Part shown: piece after piece, positions 1-8,103 of the stretch
Position numbering within the stretch: the stretch's first letter is position 1
Layout: every line of letters starts with the position of its first letter
Source: JACDAN01 sp035707105
GTDB taxonomy: Bacteria > Actinomycetota > Thermoleophilia > Gaiellales > Gaiellaceae
DNA: 61,819 nucleotides
Direction of reading: 5' to 3'
Assembly: GCA_035707105.1 (NCBI GenBank)
Contig: DASSUI010000067.1
Location: 1 to 61,819 of the forward strand
Notes under the pieces: model-generated
The model's input: only the letters and a program-made list of their open reading frames with translations
Database searches by the model: none
What the model was told of the DNA's origin: nothing
Position numbers and translations under genes: made by a program

Positions 1-996
1 CTGCTCCTTGATGACGACGAGCTGCGACGCGAAGGCGATCAGCGCCCCGAACGTGGTCGCCGCCACAACGATCGTCAGGAGCAAGTCCTGGAGAATGACG
101 AGGGCGATTGCCGCCATCGTGCAGTTGGCGGCGATCGCGAGCAGGACGCCGACGGCCCGATGCTCGTTCATCCCGTAGTAGACGAGCCGGTGGGACGAAT
201 GGTCCTTTCCTCCCTGCCAGACCGGCCGGCCTTCGGCGAAGCGGACGAGCATGACGAGCGCCGTGTCGAGGAACGGCAGCGCGAGGATGAGAATCGGAGC
301 CGCGACGGCGGCGGCCGCGCCCCCCACTCCTCCCGGGCTCGCGAGTAGCGCGAGGCCACCGAGCGCGAAGCCGAGCATGTGGGACCCGGAGTCGCCCATG
401 AAGATGGCCGCCGGTCGGTGCGGCCGGTAGTTGAAGGGCAGGAAGCCCAGGCACGCTCCGGCGAGCGCGGCGGCCACGACCGCCGACCCCGAGTCGGGAA
501 CGAGGCCCGCCACGAGCGCGAGGCCGATCGCCGCGATCGCGGCAGTTCCCGCAGCTAGGCCGTCCATGTTGTCGAGGAGGTTGAAGCTGTTCATGCTCGC
601 GACGAGGATGGCGCACGCGACTGGGATTCCCGCCCACGCTGGGAGCCAATCCGGCTGCAAGCCGGCGCTGGCCGCGAAGAGCGCGATCCCGATCTGGCCG
701 GAAAACTTCGTTCGGGCGTCGATCGACCTGGCGTCGTCCCACAGTCCAAGTGCAAAGGCTGCTCCAGCGCCGAGGATAAGAGGGAGGTAACGCCGGTCGA
801 CTGCGCCCGAGAGGAACGATGGGACCAGAACGGCTACGAAGGCTAGGAAGATCGCGATCCCGCCCGTGACCGGCGTGACCGTACGGTGCCAGCGATCGGG
901 GAGCGGCACGGCCATCGGCAGCGGCAGCCGGCGGGCCGCTACGGCGAGGATCGCGGCGAAGGCAATCGCGAGAAACAGCGTCGCGACGGAGATCAC
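1..996 (-). CDS. WecA/MraY-type polyprenyl-phosphate HexNAc-1-phosphate transferase, 3' end outside window
   Basis: Multi-pass membrane enzyme that would transfer a sugar-1-phosphate from a UDP-HexNAc to a polyprenyl phosphate, the first step of lipid-linked glycan assembly. The visible 332 codons carry the family signatures in order: GGIAIF (about residues 45-50), the WDDARSIDARTKF loop (86-98), NSFNLLDNMDGLAAG (136-150), FMGDSGS (199-205) and DHSSHR (265-270). The last is typical of the WecA/TagO branch rather than MraY. The frame is closed upstream by a stop at 1114-1116, and GTG at 996 is the only reasonable start before the first hydrophobic segment. The C-terminus lies beyond base 1. 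Family assignment is firm; the sugar used is not visible. Confidence 0.93.
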   Translation of the reverse strand, partial: MISVATLFLAIAFAAILAVAARRLPLPMAVPLPDRWHRTVTPVTGGIAIFLAFVAVLVPSFLSGAVDRRYLPLILGAGAAFALGLWDDARSIDARTKFSGQIGIALFAASAGLQPDWLPAWAGIPVACAILVASMNSFNLLDNMDGLAAGTAAIAAIGLALVAGLVPDSGSAVVAAALAGACLGFLPFNYRPHRPAAIFMGDSGSHMLGFALGGLALLASPGGVGGAAAAVAAPILILALPFLDTALVMLVRFAEGRPVWQGGKDHSSHRLVYYGMNEHRAVGVLLAIAANCTMAAIALVILQDLLLTIVVAATTFGALIAFASQLVVIKEQ

Positions 997-1299
997 GAGT
1001 GGGCCCCAAGCCCCCGGCCGGATGCCCTTCCCCTCGCCTGACCCTCGAACGTCAAGCCGTTTTCCCCCCGTGCTACCCCGCCATGACCCGTCGGGCCGTG
1101 ACTCTTGGAACGATCATAAACGTCGAGGTGAGACCCCTCCTGCCCGGAGCTCGCTGACCCAGATCCCACGTCCGGGGAGGAGGATTGCGCGCCTTCGGCG
1201 GGCATGTCCTTCCCTTCTCACACTACGGGTACGCGTCTAAACCTCGCGCCGGTTTCTGCCTCCGACTCGCAGACCCCACGGTTAAGCTCGTTGCGCCCG
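997..1299. other. intergenic region between divergent genes
   Basis: About 300 bases separate the WecA-like gene from the methyltransferase. I see no convincing gene on either strand. A TATGAT hexamer on the minus strand (1118-1113) could be the -10 of the WecA-like gene with a leader of roughly 110 bases, but no good -35 accompanies it. The promoter of the rightward operon lies at the right end (TAAGCT, 1283-1288). No strong hairpin was seen. Confidence 0.5.
1283..1288 (+). promoter_or_regulatory. putative -10 element TAAGCT of the 1300-4795 operon
   Basis: TAAGCT matches TAnnnT and lies 11 bases before the ATG at 1300, so the transcript would have almost no leader. No GGAGG-like site precedes the ATG. 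No clear -35 was found. Confidence 0.45.
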
Positions 1300-2031
1300 A
1301 TGGAACCAATGGCCGGCCGGGCGAGCATTGTCGAAGTGGCTCACACCGACTACGACCAGTACCGAGACGAGTACGGGAAGCAGCTCGACCGGGCGGTCTC
1401 GTTCGCCGGACCCGACCACGATTTCTTCACCCGCGCGAAGGCCGACGAGCTCGTGCGTCTCGTCCGGCGGCACCTCGACGATCCGAGGAAGCTCGCCGCG
1501 CTCGATGTCGGCTGTGGCATCGGGCTCTCCGACCGGCACTTAGCCGGCCGCTTTCGCTCGCTCACCGGCACCGACGTCTCGCCCGGCGTGCTCGAGACGG
1601 CCGCGCAGGCCAATCCAGACGTTCGCTACGAGCTGGCCGAGCGGGAGCGTCTCCCGTTCGGCGACGGCAATTTCGATCTTGCGTTCGCGGTCTGCGTCGT
1701 GCAGGTCGTTCCTCCCGAGGAGCGCCCGCGGTTCGTCGCCGAGCTGGCACGGGTCACCCGCCCCGACGGGCTCGTGGTGGTCTTCGAGCACAACCCGTAC
1801 AACCCGCTGACCCGGCTCGTCGTCCGCCGCTGCGAGTTCGGAGGCGACGCGCGCATGCTGGGGATGGCGGAGGCCGAGCGCCTCTTGCAGTGGAACGGTG
1901 TGACGCCGGTCGAACGCGGTTACGTCCTGCTCTTCCCGTCGCGGCGCCGGCGCGTCCTGGCCGTCGAGCGGGCCCTCCACCGGCTTCCGCTCGGCGCTCA
2001 GTACTACGTGGCAGGACGACCCGCCGCTTAG
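1300..2031 (+). CDS. class I SAM-dependent methyltransferase (Methyltransf_11 type)
   Basis: A 243-residue soluble methyltransferase. Motif I, LDVGCGIG, is at about 68-75, an acidic residue of the GTDVS segment follows, and a DLAFAVCVVQVV strand with a PDGL turn completes the Rossmann-like core. The C-terminal third is basic and may contact a glycan or lipid carrier. The frame is open upstream to 1204, but ATG 1300 is preferred because it sits just behind a TAAGCT hexamer. It heads an operon with a GT2, a nucleotide-sugar epimerase and an aminotransferase, so methylation of a sugar or glycan intermediate is likely. The acceptor is unknown. Confidence 0.85.
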   Translation: MEPMAGRASIVEVAHTDYDQYRDEYGKQLDRAVSFAGPDHDFFTRAKADELVRLVRRHLDDPRKLAALDVGCGIGLSDRHLAGRFRSLTGTDVSPGVLETAAQANPDVRYELAERERLPFGDGNFDLAFAVCVVQVVPPEERPRFVAELARVTRPDGLVVVFEHNPYNPLTRLVVRRCEFGGDARMLGMAEAERLLQWNGVTPVERGYVLLFPSRRRRVLAVERALHRLPLGAQYYVAGRPAA

Positions 2032-2043
2032 ACTCGCGCTTCG

Positions 2044-2763
2044 GTGCGCAGCGCCCCCGAGCTGTCGGTCATCGTCCTCTGCTACCGAGCGCAGGAGGGC
2101 CTCCGCCTCGTCGTCGAGCCGCTGCACGAGGAGCTTCGAACCTCGGGAGTCGAGTACGAGCTCGTGTTGGTCGCCAACTACTGGGACGGGTCGGCCGACG
2201 TCACGCCGCAGGAAGCCGAGAGCTTCGCCGCCGAGCACTCGGACGTGGTCGTCGTGGCCCGCCCGAAGGGGGGAGCCATGGGCTGGGACCTCCGCTCGGG
2301 CCTCGACACCGCCCGCGGCGAGTACCTCGTCTACCTCGACGGCGACGGGCAGGTACCCACCGAGGCCGCGCTCCAGGTCTACAGGCGCCTGAAGGAAACC
2401 GGGGCCGAGGTGGCCAAGGGCCGGCGCCACGTTCGCGACGACGGCTCGGTTCGAACGTTGACCTCGCTCGGCTTCAACGTTCTGTTCCGGCTGCTCTTTC
2501 GAACGCGGGGCTTGTGGGACGTGAACGGCCAGCCGAAGGGCCTCACCCGCTCCGCGCACCGGCGGCTCGACCTACGCACCGACGACTGGTTTACGGACGC
2601 CGAGATCCTGCTCAAGGCCAGGGAGCTCGGCCTCGGGGTCGTCGAAGTGCCCGTGCATTTCCACTCGAGACGCGCGGGCGGCTCGAACGTCGGGCTCGGA
2701 ACGGTCTGGGAGTTCCTGGTCAACATGGTGCGCTGGCGGCTCGGGCGCCACCCGGCGCAATGA
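2044..2763 (+). CDS. family 2 glycosyltransferase (DPM-like)
   Basis: A 239-residue GT-A glycosyltransferase with no membrane segments. It opens with SVIVLCYRAQEG, carries the nucleotide-binding VYLDGDGQVP (the DGD takes the DxD place) and ends with a basic segment. The pattern resembles dolichol-phosphate-mannose-synthase-like GT2 enzymes that use a polyprenyl-phosphate or lipid-linked acceptor. The GTG start follows the methyltransferase stop by 12 bases, and its stop overlaps the next ATG as ATGA, so the genes are probably translationally coupled. Donor and acceptor cannot be read from the sequence. Confidence 0.85.
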   Translation: MRSAPELSVIVLCYRAQEGLRLVVEPLHEELRTSGVEYELVLVANYWDGSADVTPQEAESFAAEHSDVVVVARPKGGAMGWDLRSGLDTARGEYLVYLDGDGQVPTEAALQVYRRLKETGAEVAKGRRHVRDDGSVRTLTSLGFNVLFRLLFRTRGLWDVNGQPKGLTRSAHRRLDLRTDDWFTDAEILLKARELGLGVVEVPVHFHSRRAGGSNVGLGTVWEFLVNMVRWRLGRHPAQ

Positions 2764-3743
2764 GCACGAGCGCCTATGCGGGCAAGCGCGTGCTCGTCAC
2801 GGGCGGACTTGGCTTCATCGGCTCGAATCTCGCCATCCGGCTCGTGGAGCTCGGCGCCGAGGTGACGGTGGCCGACAGCCTCGTGCCGGATCTTGGCGGA
2901 AATCGCTTCAACATCGCGCCGGTCGAGGATCGGCTGAGGTTGAGCACGACGGACGTTCGCGAGGGAGCCGCCGAGCTCGTCGACGGCCAGGAGGTCGTGT
3001 TCTGCATCGCCGGCAACGTCAGCCACGTCGACTCGATGACCCATCCGTTCGGCGACCTCGAGCTCAACTACGGCGCGCAGCTCGCCGTGCTCGAGGCGCT
3101 CCGGCGGCAGAGGTCGCGGGCACGGATCGTCTACGCGGGCTCACGACAGCAGTACGGACGGCCGCGCTACCTCCCCCTCGACGAGCACCACCCGCTCGAG
3201 GCGGTCGACGTCAACGGGATCAACAAGACAGCGGCCGAGGCCGCGACGCTGCTCTACCACCGGGTTCACGGCCTGGCTACGTGCTCGCTGCGCCTCACGA
3301 ACACGTACGGGCCGAGGATGCAGATGCGGCACCCGCGTCAGGGATTCGTCGCGTGGTTCGTGCGGCTGGCAGTCGAGGGACGGGAGATCGAGCTCTACGG
3401 CGGTGGCGAGTCGTTGCGCGACTTCAACGAGGTCGGCGACGTCGTGGAGGCGTTCCTGCTCGCCGGGACCGCGGAGGCGGCCGTGGGTGAGGTCTTCAAC
3501 CTCGGTCACGCCGAGCCGGTCACCATCAGGCAGTTCGCCGAGACGCTCGTGGACGTCGCCGGCTCGGGCTCGCTCGCGGAGCGGCCGTTTCCGGACGACC
3601 GCGCAAGGATCGACATCGGCAGCGTGTTCGCGAACTACGGGAAGATCCGGGGTGTGCTCGGCTGGGAGCCCCGCGTCGGGCTCCACGATGGCCTCGCGCG
3701 GATGGTCGACTACTACCGGGCACACCGCGAGCACTACTGGTGA
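2760..3743 (+). CDS. NAD-dependent nucleotide-sugar epimerase/dehydratase (extended SDR) with Asn replacing the catalytic Tyr
   Basis: A 327-residue extended SDR. The NAD-binding glycine motif VTGGLGFIGS is at 13-22 and a RLTNTYGPRM segment is typical of sugar epimerases. The usual YxxxK catalytic pair reads N152-G-I-N-K156, so the tyrosine is absent while the lysine is kept. From memory, an NGINK-type subfamily of sugar-nucleotide epimerases exists, so this is probably not a broken enzyme. Its ATG overlaps the GT2 stop (ATGA) and its own stop overlaps the aminotransferase start (GTGA). With that aminotransferase it likely prepares a deoxy-amino sugar. The substrate is unknown. Confidence 0.85.
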   Translation: MSTSAYAGKRVLVTGGLGFIGSNLAIRLVELGAEVTVADSLVPDLGGNRFNIAPVEDRLRLSTTDVREGAAELVDGQEVVFCIAGNVSHVDSMTHPFGDLELNYGAQLAVLEALRRQRSRARIVYAGSRQQYGRPRYLPLDEHHPLEAVDVNGINKTAAEAATLLYHRVHGLATCSLRLTNTYGPRMQMRHPRQGFVAWFVRLAVEGREIELYGGGESLRDFNEVGDVVEAFLLAGTAEAAVGEVFNLGHAEPVTIRQFAETLVDVAGSGSLAERPFPDDRARIDIGSVFANYGKIRGVLGWEPRVGLHDGLARMVDYYRAHREHYW

Positions 3744-4795
3744 GCGTTCGGTTCTTCGAGTCACGACGAGCGTACGAGGCGCAGCGGGAGGAGCTCGACG
3801 AGGCCTTCCGCCGTGTCCTCCTTTCGGATCGGCTCGTTCTCGGCCCCGAGGTAGAGGCGTTCGAGCAGGAGTTCGGTGAGCTGACGGGCTCGGAGCACGC
3901 GATCGGCGTCGCCTCCGGCACGGATGCGCTCGAGCTAGCGCTGCGCGCACTCGAGCTTCCGCCGGATGCGGAGGTCCTGTGCCCGAACCTGACCGCGGTC
4001 GCGACGCCGACCGCCATCCTTCGCGCCGGGCTCCGGCCGTTGCTGGTCGACGTGGACGAGGAGGCGCTCACGCTCGACCCGATCCGGGCCGCCGAGGCGA
4101 TGTCGGAGCGCACGGCCGCGGTCGTTGCCGTCCACCTGTACGGCCGGCCCGCGCCGGTCGCCGAGCTGCTCGAGCTCGGGCTGCCCGTCGTCGAGGATGC
4201 GGCGCAGGCGCACGGCCTCGAGGTCGGGGGGCGGCCGGCGGGCTCGATCGGGCAGGTCGGCTGCTTCTCGTTCTACCCGACGAAGAACCTCGGGGCCTTC
4301 GGAGATGCGGGCGCGGTCGTGACGTCGGATCCCGAGGTGGCCGGATCGATCCGCGAGCTCCGAACCTACGGCGAGCGTCCGCGCCACTTCGCGCGTCGCC
4401 CGGGGACGAACTCGCGGCTGGACGAGCTCCAGGCCGCGCTCCTTCGCGTCCGCCTCCGGCGGCTGGAGCGGGACAACCGCCGACGCGCCGAGATCGCCGC
4501 CGCCTACGACGAGGCGCTGGAGCGGACGAGCCCGGATGGCGTCCACCACCTCTACGTCGTCCGCTCCGACCGGCGCGACGAGCTTCGACCGCGGCTCGCG
4601 AAAGCCGGCATCGAGACGGCTGTTCACTACCCGTGGGCAATCAGCGAGCAGCCGGCGTTCGAGTCCGCGAGGCATGGAGACGACCTACGGGTGAGCACAA
4701 GAGCCGCGCGGGAGGTGCTGTCCCTGCCCTGCTACCCGCACCTGAGACAAGACGAGCAGGACAGTGTCGTCGCAGCGCTCACTGCCCTGGCCTGA
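3740..4795 (+). CDS. DegT/DnrJ/EryC1/StrS-type sugar aminotransferase
   Basis: PLP-dependent aminotransferase of 351 residues that would aminate a keto-sugar nucleotide, as FdtB and QdtB do on dTDP-3-keto-6-deoxyhexoses. Visible signatures are the GVASGTDAL phosphate-binding segment (56-64), VEDAAQAHG with Asp153 for the PLP ring nitrogen, and FSFYPTKNLGAFGDAG with Lys182 as the Schiff-base lysine. GTG 3740 overlaps the epimerase stop. The 3' end overlaps by 17 bases the opposite-strand membrane gene ending at 4779. No dTDP-glucose synthesis genes are in the window, so the precise sugar is not known. Confidence 0.93.
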   Translation: MSVRFFESRRAYEAQREELDEAFRRVLLSDRLVLGPEVEAFEQEFGELTGSEHAIGVASGTDALELALRALELPPDAEVLCPNLTAVATPTAILRAGLRPLLVDVDEEALTLDPIRAAEAMSERTAAVVAVHLYGRPAPVAELLELGLPVVEDAAQAHGLEVGGRPAGSIGQVGCFSFYPTKNLGAFGDAGAVVTSDPEVAGSIRELRTYGERPRHFARRPGTNSRLDELQAALLRVRLRRLERDNRRRAEIAAAYDEALERTSPDGVHHLYVVRSDRRDELRPRLAKAGIETAVHYPWAISEQPAFESARHGDDLRVSTRAAREVLSLPCYPHLRQDEQDSVVAALTALA

Positions 4796-7052
4796 AAGCG
4801 GCGAACGCGGTATCCGTCACCGTCAGATCGGCGAGCCGGAAGTAGTGCGGCCGCTGCTTGTTGGCTCTGTTCTCCGCAATCTCGGACGCGCCGGTCGAGA
4901 AGCGGACGACCGTCTGGCCCGGCGGCAGGGAAAGCTCCCGCCGCAGCGGGGCGGGTGTTCTCAAGGTCTGTGGCGCCGCACCGGGGAAGGTCATGGCGAC
5001 GTCGGCAGGCGGGCCGCCGACGCGGTCGAGCGTGACCTCCAACACCGCGGTCCGCGGCGTCTCCGCCGAGTTGACGATCCGCAGCTCGGCCCTTTGCTCG
5101 TCCGCCCAGGCGTACCAGTCTCCGGTGGCCAGTGTCCGCTCGAGGGGGAGGAACCCACTCTCCTCGAAGCGGAGCGGCTCGAGCACCGCGGTCCGGAACG
5201 CGGCGAGCTCTGGCGGCGGATGTACCGACGCGAGTCGGTTGCGGTAGCTCCGGAGGTCGAAGAACGAGTGCCGGCCTGACGGGCTGACGAGCGGCGTCGA
5301 GCCCAGCCGACCGCTCAGCTCGCGTTCGAGCGCCCGCCCGCGATCGGCGTAGCCGAACCGGTCGACGAGGATTCCGGCGAATCCAGCGGCGGCTGCGGCG
5401 TCCGCCACGGTAGCCGCCGGCTTCCCGGCCAGGTCGTCGGCCCAGTCCTCGGGCCGGCCCTTCGTCGCCCCGAAGCTCCAGCGGAGGTCCTCCGAGTGGA
5501 GGAACCCGCGCAAGAGGTCGTTCTCGTACAGATCGACCGACCGGCCGCTCTCGGGGAAGGGGCGGTACGGCAACTGGAAGACGGCGGCCTCCTCAGGAAG
5601 GCGCCTCTCGAGGACCTGAATGAAGCTCCGGTCCTGGGCGTACGAGCCCGCGAGCTCGTAGGGCGGGACGTGGCTGTACGTGACCTGGTTGTACAGGCCG
5701 AAGCCCACCACGGCCGCCAGCACCCCGGCGAAGGCCACCCGCCGCACCGGATCGGGTCTCATGCGGCCGCCGAGGGCGCCGAGCCCGACGGCGACGGCCA
5801 GAAACCCGAAGAAGGCGATGAAGATGGAGATGCGGTTCCAGGCGCGGATCTGAGGCGTCACGAGCTCCGCGATGATCGTCGAGAACCCGCCGACCGTCCC
5901 GATCAGAAACGCGAGCAGCGAGGCAGCAGACGCATGCCGGAGGAGCGGCGGAGCCCTCAGGCCGCGGCCCGCGAGACCGGCGAGGGCGACGATCAGCAGC
6001 GCGACGAAGCCTCCGGCCGCGACCGGGCCGAGCCCCATCGGCTCCGAGCGGATCGGGGTCGCAGCCTTGTAGTCCGCTGTGAAGCGGGCCAGCGGCTTGA
6101 TGCGATGCAGGTCGATCGGAAACAGGAGGTCGCTCAACTTCAGCGCGTAGAGCTCGGACTCTCGTGGATGCCGCTCGGCGGCCGGGTTCGCGCCGTTGTC
6201 CCAGCGATACGCGATGCTCGGAGCCAGGTGCACGAGCACGCCGGCGAGGATCACGGCCAGGCAGATCGCGGCACCGGCGACTGCGGCCCGCCCGACCCTG
6301 GCGACCAGCGCGATCAACCCGGCGCCCGCCAGGAGGAGGAGCGTGAACACCGCGTAGTAGATCCCGGTGGACGCGACGGCGACGCAGAACGCGAGCGTCA
6401 TGAACGTCCTCCCGGACGGGTAGCCCCGCCACCCGCTCACGCCCTCCCGCCGCCGGAACAGCGGCTCGCCGGACAGGGTCGCCAGGACGAGCCAGGCGCC
6501 GAGCGGGACGACCCAGTAGGCCGTGAGAAAGAGGTTCCCCTCTCCGCGCTCGAAGTGGTACGGCGCGAGCGCGAAGAGGAGCGAGCACACCACGGCGGCG
6601 GCCGGTGAGACGCCGAGCAGCCGGAAGACGAGGAACGCCGCGGCGGCAGCGAGCGGAAACGTGAGGAGGAAGAAGAGGTTGACGGCCGCCGCCGGGCTAC
6701 CGAAGAGCCCCAGCAGCCGAAGCAGGTCGAGGTTCAGCCGGTCGGTGCCCACCGCGAAGTCGTAGAGCTCCTGCCCGAACGGGGCGCCGAGGCTCGGGTT
6801 CTCGAAGTACCCGCCGTGGTCCTCCATCGCCTTGGCGAGCATCAGGTAGTACTGCGTCTCCTCCCGGTACGAGAACGGGACGCCAAGGTCGCCGCGCCAG
6901 ACCTTCAGCGCGAGACACGCGAGCACGAGGGCGGCGAGAGCGACGAGTACCCCCACGACCACGTCGCGGCGTCGCGTGTGCTCGATGTGGGCGAGTGCAC
7001 GAACCGGTGCGCCGACCGAGTGGCGTGCGGGGGATTCGGTACGGAGAGTCAT
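4779..7052 (-). CDS. large polytopic membrane protein, GT-C-like, with soluble C-terminal domain
   Basis: A 757-residue protein with a first transmembrane helix at about 31-49, then an extracytoplasmic loop with conserved-looking residues (FSYREETQYYLML and PSLGAPFGQ), many further helices to about residue 470, and a soluble C-terminal region. This matches a widespread family of bacterial polysaccharide-locus membrane proteins with the GT-C layout, possibly a lipid-linked sugar transferase; the activity is unproven. ATG 7052 is preferred over upstream in-frame codons because AGGGAA lies about 7 bases before it and TACGCT lies 21 bases upstream. It diverges from the gene at 7087 and shares its -10 region. 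Confidence 0.7.
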   Translation of the reverse strand: MTLRTESPARHSVGAPVRALAHIEHTRRRDVVVGVLVALAALVLACLALKVWRGDLGVPFSYREETQYYLMLAKAMEDHGGYFENPSLGAPFGQELYDFAVGTDRLNLDLLRLLGLFGSPAAAVNLFFLLTFPLAAAAAFLVFRLLGVSPAAAVVCSLLFALAPYHFERGEGNLFLTAYWVVPLGAWLVLATLSGEPLFRRREGVSGWRGYPSGRTFMTLAFCVAVASTGIYYAVFTLLLLAGAGLIALVARVGRAAVAGAAICLAVILAGVLVHLAPSIAYRWDNGANPAAERHPRESELYALKLSDLLFPIDLHRIKPLARFTADYKAATPIRSEPMGLGPVAAGGFVALLIVALAGLAGRGLRAPPLLRHASAASLLAFLIGTVGGFSTIIAELVTPQIRAWNRISIFIAFFGFLAVAVGLGALGGRMRPDPVRRVAFAGVLAAVVGFGLYNQVTYSHVPPYELAGSYAQDRSFIQVLERRLPEEAAVFQLPYRPFPESGRSVDLYENDLLRGFLHSEDLRWSFGATKGRPEDWADDLAGKPAATVADAAAAAGFAGILVDRFGYADRGRALERELSGRLGSTPLVSPSGRHSFFDLRSYRNRLASVHPPPELAAFRTAVLEPLRFEESGFLPLERTLATGDWYAWADEQRAELRIVNSAETPRTAVLEVTLDRVGGPPADVAMTFPGAAPQTLRTPAPLRRELSLPPGQTVVRFSTGASEIAENRANKQRPHYFRLADLTVTDTAFAAFRPGQ

Positions 7053-7072
7053 CGTGTTCCCTCGCGACGCCG

Positions 7073-7079
7073 TAGCGTA
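7073..7079. promoter_or_regulatory. symmetric -10 element TAGCGTA shared by divergent genes
   Basis: TAGCGTA has the form TAnnnTA, so each strand presents a TAnnnT hexamer: TAGCGT rightward, 8 bases before GTG 7087, and TACGCT leftward, 21 bases before ATG 7052. The rightward transcript would be leaderless, while the leftward one would have a short leader with an AGGGAA ribosome site. Confidence 0.5.
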
Positions 7080-7086
7080 CGCCATC

Positions 7087-8103
7087 GTGGGTCGACGGCT
7101 TCGCCCCTTCCTCCTCATCGCCGGGCTCGCCGCGTCGGTCGTCCTCACCTACCTCGCGCTCCGCGACATCGACTTCGACGCGTTCCTCGACGCGCTCGCG
7201 GACGGGGATCCCGTCTGGTTCGCGGCGGCCCTCACGGTCTTCGCTGCCGCGTATGCCGTCCGGGCCGCGCGCTGGTCGGTCCTGTTCGAAGCCGGTACGC
7301 GGCCACCATTTCGGCCGGTCGTGCGGGCGCTGCTCGTCGGGGACTTCCTGACGAGCCTTCTCCCCGTCCTTCGTCTCGGCGAGGTCGCCCGCGTGGTCCT
7401 CCTCCACCGCGAGGCGCACACGCCGCGATCGGTCGGGCTGGGCACAGTCGTCACCGAACGCGTCTACGACTCGGTGGTCCTGCTGCTCCTGCTCTTCGCC
7501 GCCGTGCCGTTCGCGCCGCCGGTCACCTGGTTGCGCGGCGCGACGGTGCTGCTTGCCCTGCTCGCGGCCGGGCTCGCCGTCACCCTCTTCGTCCTGTGGC
7601 GCTTCGGCAGCCGCGCGCTCGGCTTCTTGCTGCGTCCGCTCGCCCGACTGCCGGGCTTCTCCTTGGCGCGAACCGAGCTGGCAGCCGTCGGCATCGTCCA
7701 GGGTCTTTCCGGAGTGCGCAACGTGCGGATGGCGCTCGCAGCCTTGTCGCTCACCGTGCTCTCGTGGCTGGGGATCGCAATCTCGTACACGCTCGCGCTG
7801 CGCTGCGTCGGCCTCGACCTCGGGCTCGACGCGGGCATCCTCGTGGGAGTTGCGACGTCGTTCTCGCTGCTGCTCCCGGCGCTCCCGGCCTCGGTCGGGA
7901 TCTTCGAGGCCGCAGCGCTCGTCGCGCTCGAGCCCTACGGCGTCAACGAGGCGCAGGCGCTCTCAGGCGCCGTCGTCATCCACGTCCTGAGCTTTGTGCC
8001 GTTTCTGATCCTGGGGCCGCTTGCACTGAGGCGTTCTGCTCGAGTGACCAGTCGCCCTCGAAGAGGACGAAGCCGTGCGCCTCGCCCTGCGGGACGACCG
8101 TGA
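7087..8103 (+). CDS. LPG_synthase_TM / UPF0104 family membrane protein (flippase-like)
   Basis: Integral membrane protein of about 338 residues with eight or so helices, matching the transmembrane half of MprF (lysylphosphatidylglycerol synthase) without its catalytic half. Recognisable pieces are a YAVRAARW loop, FLTSLLPVLRLGEVARVVLL and a late LPALPASVGIFEAA segment. Stand-alone members are common in glycan loci and may move lipids or lipid-linked sugars across the membrane; the role here is inferred. GTG 7087 is taken as the start because it lies 8 bases after TAGCGT. The last 128 bases overlap the opposite-strand wzt gene, giving an Arg/Pro-rich tail that may not be conserved. Confidence 0.8.
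   Translation: MGRRLRPFLLIAGLAASVVLTYLALRDIDFDAFLDALADGDPVWFAAALTVFAAAYAVRAARWSVLFEAGTRPPFRPVVRALLVGDFLTSLLPVLRLGEVARVVLLHREAHTPRSVGLGTVVTERVYDSVVLLLLLFAAVPFAPPVTWLRGATVLLALLAAGLAVTLFVLWRFGSRALGFLLRPLARLPGFSLARTELAAVGIVQGLSGVRNVRMALAALSLTVLSWLGIAISYTLALRCVGLDLGLDAGILVGVATSFSLLLPALPASVGIFEAAALVALEPYGVNEAQALSGAVVIHVLSFVPFLILGPLALRRSARVTSRPRRGRSRAPRPAGRP

Noticed and set aside
1185..2759. A very long open frame on the plus strand running through 1185-3743.
   Set aside because: Only its last third (from ATG 2760) encodes a recognisable protein. Upstream it is Arg/Pro-rich, typical of a shifted frame in GC-rich DNA, and is antiparallel or out of frame to two real genes.
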